From the NCBI GenBank assembly GCA_028819345.1, contig JAPPLW010000082.1:1-64000 (forward strand): a stretch of 64,000 nucleotides of DNA, written 5' to 3'. Origin of the DNA: a bacterium. GTDB lineage: Bacteria > Actinomycetota > Acidimicrobiia > Spongiisociales > ZC4RG35. How positions within the stretch are numbered: the stretch's first letter is position 1; each line of letters starts with the position of its first letter. Made by a program: the position numbers and the translations under genes. Positions 32,875-40,207 of this stretch are shown here, piece by piece. The notes beneath the pieces were generated by a model. It ran no database searches, was not told where the DNA came from, and worked only from the letters and a program-made list of their open reading frames with translations.

Positions 32875-34080
32875 ATGGGAAGATCGGAGCGCATTCCAGC
32901 CGTTCTGGTCCTGGTTGTGATACTCATGGGAACCGGAGGAACGCTGTTCTCCGTGGCGCAGGAGGAGGAAGAGGAACAGGCGCCGGCTGAAATAGCGAGG
33001 AGTGAGGTGGATCAGGCGTGCGCCGCTTCCCGCGGACAGTTGGCCGTGTACGAGGGCGCACTGGACCTCTTCCACGAGGCGACCGCCGAGTGGGACATCG
33101 TGCTGGAGGACATCGAGATCGCCCGGGGGCGCGCCGACGTTGCGGAGTCGCTGGCGGCCCGCAAAGCAGAAGAGGTCGAAGTGCTTCGCGCCGACCTGGA
33201 GGAGGCCGCCATCCAGATCTACATGCAGCAGGGGGTCTTGGCCCTGACGCCCTTTTTGGGGGAGACCCCCGGTGACCTGATAGTCGGCCAGCACTACCTG
33301 GAAACTGGCACCGAGACGAAGGTGGCCGACATCAACAACTACCTCAGTTCGCAGAGAGATCTCAATCTCCACCGCGAGGAAATCGCCGTCCTCGAGGCCG
33401 AACTGCTGGACTTGCAGTCCCGGCAGGAAAGCTGGACGAGACAGTTGGCGCTGGCGACCGGCGACCAGTACGCCGCCTGGGAGGAGCTGGATGACGAATG
33501 CCAGGAACTGGTGAGGAAGTGGGAGGCGCAGGAAGCCCGTAAGAGAGCGGAGGAGGCCCGCCGCAGAGCCGAGGAGGCGCGGCGGATAGCGGCGGAGAGA
33601 GCAGCCGAGGCGCGCCGCCGAGAGCAGGCCCGCATCCAGGCCGCGGCTCTCGCCTCCCGCCAGGGCCAGGGGATCGGCCCGATACCCGGGCTGGTCTGCC
33701 CTTTTCCGGGATCAGCGTTCGTGGACTCCTGGGGAGCGCCCCGCTCGGGAGGGAGGAGCCACAAGGGGGTCGACATGTTCGGCCCCAGGGATGCTCCCCT
33801 CTTGGCGACGGCCGCCGGGACGATCACCATAACCAACGGGGGCCTGGGAGGAAGGGGCCTGTGGATTCACTCCGACACCGGGGTCGCCTATTACTACGCT
33901 CACCTGAGCGGGTGGGCGGTCAGTGAAGGAGACCGGGTGGCTGCCGGCCAGGTGGTCGGCTACAACGGCTCCACCGGCAACGCCTGGGGGGGCCTCCCCC
34001 ACCTTCACCTCCAACTCCATCCCACCGGGAGGGAGGGTCCCGCCTACAACCCCTATCCGACCGTCCGAGCAGCCTGCTGA
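32875..34080 (+). CDS. M23 family metallopeptidase with coiled coil (EnvC/NlpD-like)
   Basis: This 401-aa exported protein has an N-terminal signal/anchor (about 8-28), a long helical coiled coil with an Ala/Arg/Glu-rich stretch (about 40-265), and a C-terminal M23 peptidase domain (about 275-395). The zinc site is visible as HKGVD and HLHLQ, so the LytM fold should be active or bind peptidoglycan. Such proteins cleave cross-bridges or activate amidases at the septum. It is first in an operon with a GNAT protein, mshA and ybjN; the next gene starts 3 bp after its stop. Confidence 0.88.
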   Translation: MGRSERIPAVLVLVVILMGTGGTLFSVAQEEEEEQAPAEIARSEVDQACAASRGQLAVYEGALDLFHEATAEWDIVLEDIEIARGRADVAESLAARKAEEVEVLRADLEEAAIQIYMQQGVLALTPFLGETPGDLIVGQHYLETGTETKVADINNYLSSQRDLNLHREEIAVLEAELLDLQSRQESWTRQLALATGDQYAAWEELDDECQELVRKWEAQEARKRAEEARRRAEEARRIAAERAAEARRREQARIQAAALASRQGQGIGPIPGLVCPFPGSAFVDSWGAPRSGGRSHKGVDMFGPRDAPLLATAAGTITITNGGLGGRGLWIHSDTGVAYYYAHLSGWAVSEGDRVAAGQVVGYNGSTGNAWGGLPHLHLQLHPTGREGPAYNPYPTVRAAC

Positions 34081-34083
34081 GCG

Positions 34084-34980
34084 ATGCGCATACATCAAGA
34101 CTGGAATGCCGCCGGGTTCGAGTACCCCACCGTCGAGGACCACCTGGGTCCTTTTCCCGGCCGGGGCTTCCTGCGGGCCGTGACCCCGGAGGTGGAGTTG
34201 GTGGAGGCAGATGGCGCCCTGCTGGCGCTGGAGCGGGCGGAGGACGGCGCCGTCCGGATGGCCGGCCGCTCGTCCCTGACCGACTACCACAGCCCCCGGG
34301 GTTCCCGGGTCCCCGCCCTGGTGGCCGAGTGGTGGCGTCGCCAGGAGCCGGGCACCAGGCTTGACTGGGACTCCCTTCCCCGCCGCGCCGCCGGGGTGGT
34401 GGAGGAAGGATTGGCCCTGGCCGGCGCCGAGCCGGTGACCGGCCAGACCGCGGTGACCGCCGTGCTGCACCTGCCCGCCACCTACACCGAGTACCTGCAG
34501 ATGGTGGGCAAGAAGGAGCGCCACGAGATAAGGCGCAAGGCCAGACGCTATCACCGGGAGGTTGGGGAGGCGATCATCCGGACCGAGCGCGGACCGGGGT
34601 GGGGATTCGAGGAGTTCGTGAGGCTTCACAGGCTGGCCGCCGGGCCCAAGGGCCGGTTCATGGACGAACAGACCGAGGCCGTGTTCCGGCGCCTGGCGGG
34701 TCTTCCCGGATGGAGAGTCGACCTGCTGGCCGACCCGGGGGGCAAGGCCACAGCGTGCGTGTTCGGCTATTCGGATGCGGACTCCTACTACCTGTACAAC
34801 TCCTCCTTCGACCCGGCCTACTCGGCGTCCTCTCCCGGAGTGGTGCTCCTGTCCTCCATGATCGAGAAGGCGGTGAGCGAGGGCCTCTCCCGCTTCGACT
34901 TCCTTAAGGGCGACGAGACCTACAAGCGGCGCCTGGGCGCCGTCCACCGACCCCTGTACACGGTGAGTTGTCGAAAATGA
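34084..34980 (+). CDS. GNAT-type acyltransferase (PF13480/FemAB-like)
   Basis: This 298-aa protein has a GNAT-like fold in its second half, with VGKKERHEIRRKARRY, a middle strand region around YLYNSSFDPAYSASSPG and the closing motif FDFLKGDETYKRRLGA typical of the BioF2-like/FemAB-like acetyltransferase group. These enzymes transfer acyl or aminoacyl groups in cell envelope or exopolysaccharide synthesis. The stop overlaps the mshA start (ATGA), so it may act on a mycothiol precursor or on the wall; I cannot tell which. Confidence 0.75.
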   Translation: MRIHQDWNAAGFEYPTVEDHLGPFPGRGFLRAVTPEVELVEADGALLALERAEDGAVRMAGRSSLTDYHSPRGSRVPALVAEWWRRQEPGTRLDWDSLPRRAAGVVEEGLALAGAEPVTGQTAVTAVLHLPATYTEYLQMVGKKERHEIRRKARRYHREVGEAIIRTERGPGWGFEEFVRLHRLAAGPKGRFMDEQTEAVFRRLAGLPGWRVDLLADPGGKATACVFGYSDADSYYLYNSSFDPAYSASSPGVVLLSSMIEKAVSEGLSRFDFLKGDETYKRRLGAVHRPLYTVSCRK

Positions 34981-36197
34981 TCGCCCGGGTCGCCTTCATC
35001 TCCATGCACACCTCGCCGCTCCGGAACCCCGGAGAGGGAGACGCGGGAGGCATGAACGTCTACCTCCATGAGCTCTCCACGACCATGGCGGCGCAGAACG
35101 TGGCGGTGGACGTCTTCACCCGACGGGATCACCTCAGGCTGCCGGAGACGGTGACGGTGGCGCCGGGCTACCGGGTGCATCACCTGCAGGCGGGACCTCC
35201 CTGCGCTCTCCCGATCGAGTGGCAGGCGCCGCACCTGGAGGAGTTCAGCCAGGCGCTCCTCGAGCGTCTGGAAGCCGGGACGGCCCTGCCCGACCTGGTA
35301 CACAGCCACTACTGGCTCTCGGGATGGGCGGCGCTGGAAGTCAAGGAGAGGGTGGGCATCCCCATGGCCAACTCCTTCCACACCCTGGGCAGGGTGAAGG
35401 ACGCCACCCGGCGGGCGGACCAGTCCCCCACCCACCCGGTGCGGATCGCCACGGAGGAGACCCTGATCTCCAGCGCAGACTGCGTGGTGGCGTCCACTCC
35501 CTTCGAGGCGGACGACCTCATGGACCACTACGGAGCGGACCCCGCCAAGCTGTGCGTCTCCCCACCGGGAGTGAACCGCACCCATTTCAAGCCCGGGGAC
35601 AAGACCGCAGCCCGGAGGAGGCTGGGCCTGGGGGCGGGACCCCTGGCGTTGTTCGTGGGAAGGATCCAGGCCCTCAAAGGACCGGACGTGGCCCTGGAGG
35701 CGGTGAGGATGGCCCGCGAGCGTGTGCCGGATCTGCGCCTGCTGGTGGTGGGGGGACCGAGCGGACCCGAGGGGAAACGGGAGATGGAAAGGTTGCGCGC
35801 CGCGGCGGCCGGACTCGGGCAGGGAGCGGTCCGCTTCTATTCGCCGGTCCCCCATGACCGGCTGGGCGACTTCTACCGGGCCGCCGACGTGCTGGTGGCG
35901 CCCTCCCGGAGCGAGTCCTTCGGTTTGGCGGTGGCCGAGGCGCAGGCCTGCGGGCTGCCGGTGGTGGCCGCCCGGCGAGGTGGGCTGATGTACGTGGTGG
36001 AGGACGGAGGATCCGGCTGGCTGGTGGACGGATGGGAGCCGGAGGGATACGCCCTCGCCATAACCAAGGTGCTGGAGGACGAGGAGTTACGGGCCGGCAT
36101 GTCGGCCCGCGGGGTGGAATGGGCCCTCCAGTACTCCTGGCAGGCAACCTCCGAGCGCCTGCTGGAACTCTACCGGAGCGTGCTGTTCAACCGATGA
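34977..36197 (+). CDS. mshA: D-inositol-3-phosphate glycosyltransferase MshA
   Basis: This 406-aa GT-B (GT4) enzyme starts with the MshA hallmark RVAFISMHTSPLRNPGEGDA followed by GGMNVY. It transfers GlcNAc from UDP-GlcNAc to inositol 3-phosphate, the first step of mycothiol synthesis. VHSHYWLSG, SFHTLGRVKD and the nucleotide site SRSESFGLAVAEAQACGLPV are in place. ATG at 34977 overlaps the GNAT stop. A YbjN protein follows, as in Mycobacterium, which strengthens the assignment. Confidence 0.9.
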   Translation: MIARVAFISMHTSPLRNPGEGDAGGMNVYLHELSTTMAAQNVAVDVFTRRDHLRLPETVTVAPGYRVHHLQAGPPCALPIEWQAPHLEEFSQALLERLEAGTALPDLVHSHYWLSGWAALEVKERVGIPMANSFHTLGRVKDATRRADQSPTHPVRIATEETLISSADCVVASTPFEADDLMDHYGADPAKLCVSPPGVNRTHFKPGDKTAARRRLGLGAGPLALFVGRIQALKGPDVALEAVRMARERVPDLRLLVVGGPSGPEGKREMERLRAAAAGLGQGAVRFYSPVPHDRLGDFYRAADVLVAPSRSESFGLAVAEAQACGLPVVAARRGGLMYVVEDGGSGWLVDGWEPEGYALAITKVLEDEELRAGMSARGVEWALQYSWQATSERLLELYRSVLFNR

Positions 36198-36637
36198 CCG
36201 ACTTCTCGGCCACCCTTACGCAGGCCATCTCCTCCTGGGTGGCGGACCCCCAGAGCGACGTGGAGTACTCAGAGGAGGTGGAGGGCAAATGGGCGGTCCG
36301 GATGCGCCAGAGCGTCCGATCGGCCACCACCGTGTGGTGGACCGTGGGCGACCGGAGCATCATCGCCGAGGCCTACGTGCTGCCCGCCCCTCCCGCCAAC
36401 CAGGCCGAGGTGTACCGGCTATGCCTGCTGCGCAACCATCGCCTGTGGCGATGCCACTTCGCTCTCGACCCGGAAGGAGCGGTCGTGCTGACCGGGCGGC
36501 TGGCCGCGTCGGAGGTGAGCCCGGAGTCACTGGACCTGCTGCTGGGAGAGATCTACGAAGCAGTGGAACTCAGCTTCCGGCCCCTGGCGATGATGGCATT
36601 CTCCGACCCGCGAAAAGAGCGCCCCCAGAAGGCTTGA
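36194..36637 (+). CDS. YbjN domain-containing protein
   Basis: This 147-aa protein has the YbjN/secretion-chaperone-like fold: VEGKWAVRMRQSVRSATTVWW, a central YRLCLLRNHRLWRCHFALD, and a C-terminal helix SLDLLLGEIYEAVE. YbjN proteins are of unknown biochemical role; the same neighbour follows mshA in mycobacteria. ATG overlaps the mshA stop (ATGA). It is the last gene of the operon. Confidence 0.8.
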   Translation: MTDFSATLTQAISSWVADPQSDVEYSEEVEGKWAVRMRQSVRSATTVWWTVGDRSIIAEAYVLPAPPANQAEVYRLCLLRNHRLWRCHFALDPEGAVVLTGRLAASEVSPESLDLLLGEIYEAVELSFRPLAMMAFSDPRKERPQKA

Positions 36638-36672
36638 CATGACCCCCTTGACTCTCTCACCATGTCAAGGGG
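36633..36672 (+). terminator. Hairpin region with two competing left arms after ybjN
   Basis: The right arm CATGTCAAGGGG (36661-36672) can pair either with CTTGACATG (36633-36641), which includes the ybjN stop, or with CCCCTTGAC (36644-36652). Each gives a 9-bp perfect stem. No T-run follows. It is the likely end of the mshA operon, or a small attenuator. Confidence 0.4.
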
Positions 36673-36851
36673 TCGGGCGGGAGGCCGAGCGTCACCTAAA
36701 GGGAAGGCGGGATGGCGCCGGAAAACCGCCCGGCCTTGAAAGCCCACCGGGATCGCAGTGTGTCTCTGGATCGGTGAGCGGGGAGTCACAATCCGATCGT
36801 GAGGTGACCTGGTCAACACTGTGGTGACATGGTGGTTGGAGGAATCATGGA

Positions 36852-36857
36852 TAACAT
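36852..36857 (+). promoter_or_regulatory. -10 box TAACAT of the antitoxin gene
   Basis: TAACAT ends 6 nt before the GTG at 36864; no ribosome binding site lies in between. Confidence 0.4.
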
Positions 36858-36863
36858 GCGAGA

Positions 36864-37112
36864 GTGATCGGTGGGTCGGAGTTCAAGGCGAAGTGTCTGA
36901 AACTCATGGATCAGGTGGCGGATACCGGACAGGAGATTGTCATCACCAAGAACGGATGTCCGGTCTCACGGTTGGTGCCTTACCGTACAAAGCCAAGCAC
37001 GTTCTTTGGCCGCGACCGAGGCGGAATACGCGTCCTGGGCCACATCGTCGAACCAGTGGATGTTGAGTGGGAGGCTGAGATCAACCCGAGTCGAATACTG
37101 GACGCCAACTGA
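36864..37112 (+). CDS. Phd/YefM family antitoxin, without a partner toxin
   Basis: This 82-aa protein has the Phd/YefM antitoxin N-terminus (SEFKAKCLKLMDQVADTGQ, IVITKNGCPVSRLVPYR), which binds DNA as a dimer, and a short C-terminal tail that would bind a toxin. Normally a PIN-domain (VapC) or RelE toxin follows within a few bases; here only 63 bp of non-coding sequence separate it from the next gene, and no toxin is upstream either. It is thus an orphan, perhaps a remnant or a free regulator. GTG start. Confidence 0.8.
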   Translation: MIGGSEFKAKCLKLMDQVADTGQEIVITKNGCPVSRLVPYRTKPSTFFGRDRGGIRVLGHIVEPVDVEWEAEINPSRILDAN

Positions 37113-37175
37113 TAAAAGCTGGCACCTGCTTGTAGCCTTAGCCTGCCTTCTGGGGTGTAGGACGAACAGGACATC

Positions 37176-38018
37176 ATGAGTCTTCCCATCAGCTTTCTCT
37201 CAGATTTCGGAACCGACGACGAGTTCGTGGGGGTGGTCCACGGGGTGATGGCCCGGATAGCGCCGGAGTCACGGGTGATTGACGTCAACCACCGCATCCC
37301 GGCCGGAAACGTGCGGGCCGGAGCGCTGTCGCTCTTGCGCGCCGTTCAGTACCTGCCTCCCGGGGTGGTCCTGGCGGTTGTGGACCCGGGAGTCGGGACC
37401 GACCGGAGGGCCCTGGCGGTCGAGACCGCCGAGATCGTGTTCGTGGGTCCCGACAACGGTCTGCTGTCGCCGGCGGTGGCGATGGTGGGCGGCGCCCGGC
37501 GGATGGTCGCCTTGGAGAACCCCGACTACCGCCTTCCCTCGGTGGGAGAGACCTTCTGGGGACGGGACGTCTTCGCCCCGGCGGCGGCGGCCCTGGCTGC
37601 CGGGGAAGCCGTACTGTCCGACCTGGGACCCCCGATCGGTCCCGAGGAGGTGACTCCCCTCCTCCTGCCCCTTCCGGAAGTGAGCGCGGGCAGGGTGAGC
37701 GGGGAAGCCTGGTGGGTGGACACCTTCGGAAACGTCCAGACCAACATCGCCCCCCACGACCTGCAGGCCGCCGACCTGGATGACTGCCGGGAACTGTCGG
37801 TGAGGATCGGCGCGTCCGCCTACCGGATACGTGTGGCGAGGGCCTACGCAGAGGTGGAGAGGGGAGAACTCCTGGTCCATGTCGACTCGGCGGGGCTCAT
37901 GGCCCTGGCGATGCGGGAGGGGCGGGCCTGCGACCGGCTTTCTTTGGCCGAACGCATGTCGGTGGTTATGGAGAGACCACCAGACCCGACAACTGCACCA
38001 CCGCCGCCACCACGATGA
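37176..38018 (+). CDS. SAM hydroxide adenosyltransferase family protein (DUF62), catalytic His replaced
   Basis: This 280-aa protein is of the DUF62 family, which hydrolyses S-adenosylmethionine to adenosine and methionine. Two of the three catalytic residues are present: D70 and R77 in VVDPGVGTDRR. The third, His of TFHGRD in active members, is Trp here (ETFWGRDVFAP, W128). FLSDFGTDDEFVG and GPDNGLLSPA (substrate loop) are normal, as is the C-terminal domain with VDTFGNVQTNI. The protein may bind SAM without hydrolysing it, or use another residue. Its last 15 residues (PPDPTTAPPPPPR) overlap a small antisense gene. Confidence 0.85.
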   Translation: MSLPISFLSDFGTDDEFVGVVHGVMARIAPESRVIDVNHRIPAGNVRAGALSLLRAVQYLPPGVVLAVVDPGVGTDRRALAVETAEIVFVGPDNGLLSPAVAMVGGARRMVALENPDYRLPSVGETFWGRDVFAPAAAALAAGEAVLSDLGPPIGPEEVTPLLLPLPEVSAGRVSGEAWWVDTFGNVQTNIAPHDLQAADLDDCRELSVRIGASAYRIRVARAYAEVERGELLVHVDSAGLMALAMREGRACDRLSLAERMSVVMERPPDPTTAPPPPPR

Positions 38019-38061
38019 TCAGCGCCAGGGCGATGATGGCTATTGCCGTGCCGGGCCGCAC
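37966..38061 (-). CDS. Small single-helix membrane protein, 31 aa
   Basis: From GTG 38061 the minus strand encodes MRPGTAIAIIALALIIVVAA and then VVQLSGLVVSP: one transmembrane helix with a short basic N-terminus. GGGAG lies 7 nt before the GTG. It overlaps the 3' end of the DUF62 gene by 53 bp in antisense; the DUF62 tail there is a Pro-rich low-complexity string, as if shaped by this gene. Function unknown. Expression is not proven. Confidence 0.45.
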   Translation of the reverse strand: MRPGTAIAIIALALIIVVAAVVQLSGLVVSP

Positions 38062-38073
38062 TAAGTCACTCCC

Positions 38074-38376
38074 ATGGGCCTCCCAGCATATCGGACCGTA
38101 ATGGCGGGCAGACGGCGCTACCTGGTCTTCTACACCCGACCCGAGTGCCACCTGTGCGCGGAGGCGGCGCCCCGGGTGCGGCGGGCGGCTCTCTTCTGGG
38201 GCCTGGCCCTCCAGGAGGTGAACATCGACCGGCAGGCCGATCTGGCGGTTGACTACGGGCTGCGCATCCCGGTGGTGGAGGACCCGGGGGGACGGGTGCT
38301 GGCCGAGGGAAAGATCGGGACCCTGGCGGCGTGGAGAGCGGCGCTCGGGGTGCGGTTCGGGCGGTCCGGCAGGTAG
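38074..38376 (+). CDS. Glutaredoxin-like protein (CxxC)
   Basis: This 100-aa protein (92 aa if started at ATG 38101) is a thioredoxin-fold protein of the glutaredoxin/DUF836 type. The redox motif is CHLC in YTRPECHLCAEA, followed by LQEVNIDRQADLAVDYGLRI and PVV (cis-Pro loop). It would act as a small thiol-disulfide carrier, possibly with mycothiol (mshA is 2 kb away). It is divergent from the 31-aa gene and convergent with the cytochrome operon. Confidence 0.8.
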   Translation: MGLPAYRTVMAGRRRYLVFYTRPECHLCAEAAPRVRRAALFWGLALQEVNIDRQADLAVDYGLRIPVVEDPGGRVLAEGKIGTLAAWRAALGVRFGRSGR

Positions 38377-38388
38377 CCCCCAGCCGGA

Positions 38389-39396
38389 TCAGTGCTCGGC
38401 GGCAGGCTCGTCAGCCGCCTCTTCCTCCGGTCCGGCCTCTTCGGGCGCCGGCTCCTCGTCGCCCTGGACGAGCCCGCACTCGATCAGGGTCTGGTCGGGG
38501 TCGGCGCCGCCGTAGCGGATCCTTTCGAACGCCACCACGGCGGCGATCTCCTCCGCGGTGTTGCTGGTGGCGAATCCGGGCATGAATCCTCCCCCGCCCA
38601 CGGTGGCGGCCAGGTCCCCGTAGGTGTCTATGCCGGCTTCCTGGAAGCCTCCGGTGGCCAGCGTCACCCACTCGATGTGATCAGGACAACTGGAGAAGGT
38701 GGTGAGCACGGTGGCGAGCGCGGGCCCCACCCCGCCTTCGCCGTTGGCGCCGTGGCAGCCCGCGCAGGTCTCGAACACCGCCTCCCCAACCGCCAGGATG
38801 TTCCCGGTGGTGTCCACGGCGCGTCCGGTGAACTCGCTACCGTCGCAGTTGACCACCGTGGAGTCGAGCCGGTTGACGGCCAGTTCCACTCCTCCCTCCA
38901 CGCACCCCGCCCGGGCCGAGTTGCCGGCCAGGTACAGCAGCCCGATCACCGGGATGACCAGAAACAGGGCGGCCAGCCATCGGGGAAGGGTGGATGAGGT
39001 CCTCTCGGTCAGGCGGGCGGTGGGCACCGACACCACCACCGGGAAGGAGACCGCCTCCTTGGTGGTCACCTCCGAGGGAGGAGGGAGGGGCGCCGCCGCC
39101 GGTGCCGGCGCGGCGGCAGGAACGGGCGTAGGCGCAGACGGAGCAGGCGGTGCGGGCGCGGCTGCCGGGGCCGGCGGAGGTTCGGGGGCAGCCGCCGGAG
39201 CGGGCGCAGGCTCGGGGGCCGGAGCCGGAGCCGGGGCGGATGCGGAGGGCGAGGGTGAGCCGCCGCCGCCCGCCCAGGCCGCCAGGACCTCCTCGACCGG
39301 GACGCCGTCCGCGGCGGCCCGGGCCTCGGCGGAGCGCTGCACCAGGATCTCGGGTGCTCCCAACACCTCCGCGGCTCTCGCCAGGTTCTCACTCAT
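38389..39396 (-). CDS. Membrane-anchored monoheme cytochrome c with N-terminal shared segment (third gene of the CcoN-like operon)
   Basis: This 335-aa protein has three parts. Residues 14-44 are a predicted helical segment, LVQRSAEARAAADGVPVEEV, ending AWAGGG. Residues about 45-110 are a Pro/Ala linker. One transmembrane helix (about 139-157) leads to a periplasmic cytochrome c domain with CAGCH (211-215) and a probable axial Met in GGFMPGF. Extra Cys (165, 184, 237) could form disulfides. The tail is acidic (Glu/Ala). With the CcoO-like and CcoN-like genes it forms a cbb3-like set in which this would be the CcoP counterpart, but it has one heme, not two. It overlaps the CcoO-like gene by 8 bp. 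Confidence 0.85.
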   Translation of the reverse strand: MSENLARAAEVLGAPEILVQRSAEARAAADGVPVEEVLAAWAGGGGSPSPSASAPAPAPAPEPAPAPAAAPEPPPAPAAAPAPPAPSAPTPVPAAAPAPAAAPLPPPSEVTTKEAVSFPVVVSVPTARLTERTSSTLPRWLAALFLVIPVIGLLYLAGNSARAGCVEGGVELAVNRLDSTVVNCDGSEFTGRAVDTTGNILAVGEAVFETCAGCHGANGEGGVGPALATVLTTFSSCPDHIEWVTLATGGFQEAGIDTYGDLAATVGGGGFMPGFATSNTAEEIAAVVAFERIRYGGADPDQTLIECGLVQGDEEPAPEEAGPEEEAADEPAAEH

Positions 39397-40207
39397 CGGG
39401 TCCGCTCCCGGTAAGGACCCGGGACTCCGACAGGTAGGCCACCAGCGAGTCCATCCAGTCGCCTCCATAGGTGAGGTGTCCTCCCTCTCCGGAGAGGGTC
39501 GCCTCGATCTCGGTCGGGGACATCCGACTCCCCACATTGGCCAGGTCGGGACCGTAGCGCTGGCGGCCGATCACCTGGTTGGTGTCCGACAGCGTCACGC
39601 CACCCACCCCGGCCAGGGCGGCGAGTTGGGCGTCGGCGACCACGGGACGGACCATCTGGGTGTGGCAGCCGGCGCATCCCTCCGCCAGGTAGACCTCCTG
39701 GCCCTGCAAAGCGGATGCGGTGTAGGGGATCTCCGAGTGCACAGCCCCGCGGCCCGTTCCGGAAAAGGCGGGAAGCACCAGCGTGACGACCAGGCAGAGG
39801 ACCAGAAGGGTGGTGGCCCCCAACAGGTACCGGAAGGGCCGGTCGACCCGGCCGGTGAGCACGGGGGGAGGGCCGTCCGCCATCAGAGTTGCGGCAGGGG
39901 CCGCGGGCGCGGCGGGCGCAGGGGTGGCGGGGGCGGGAGACGCGGCCGCGGTCGGGGAGGGCGGCGCCGCGGCAGGAGTGGGAGTCGGTGGAGGCGCGGC
40001 CGGTTCGGGCGGCGGAGGCGCTGCAGTCGGCGCAGGCTCAGGCGCCGGAGCCGAGGAGGGCGGGGGCGCCGAGCCGCCTCCGGCCCAGGCCTGGAGGACC
40101 TCGTCGACCGAGACGCCCTCTGCCGCAGCCCGCGCCTCGGCGGAGCGCTGCACCAACTCGGCGGGTGCGCCCACCACTTGGGCGGCGGCCTCGAGAAACT
40201 CGCTCAT
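39389..40207 (-). CDS. CcoO-like monoheme cytochrome c with the shared N-terminal segment
   Basis: This 272-aa protein repeats the layout of its neighbour. Residues 14-44 carry LVQRSAEARAAAEGVSVDEV and AWAGGG, followed by a long Pro/Ala linker (about 45-105), one transmembrane helix (about 126-147) and a cytochrome domain. The heme motif CAGCHTQMVRP (178-188) and RYGPDLANVGSR are signatures of CcoO, the cbb3 oxidase subunit II. Authentic CcoO has neither the N-terminal segment nor the linker. The start overlaps the CcoN-like stop by 4 bp (ATGA). Confidence 0.87.
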   Translation of the reverse strand: MSEFLEAAAQVVGAPAELVQRSAEARAAAEGVSVDEVLQAWAGGGSAPPPSSAPAPEPAPTAAPPPPEPAAPPPTPTPAAAPPSPTAAASPAPATPAPAAPAAPAATLMADGPPPVLTGRVDRPFRYLLGATTLLVLCLVVTLVLPAFSGTGRGAVHSEIPYTASALQGQEVYLAEGCAGCHTQMVRPVVADAQLAALAGVGGVTLSDTNQVIGRQRYGPDLANVGSRMSPTEIEATLSGEGGHLTYGGDWMDSLVAYLSESRVLTGSGPDE

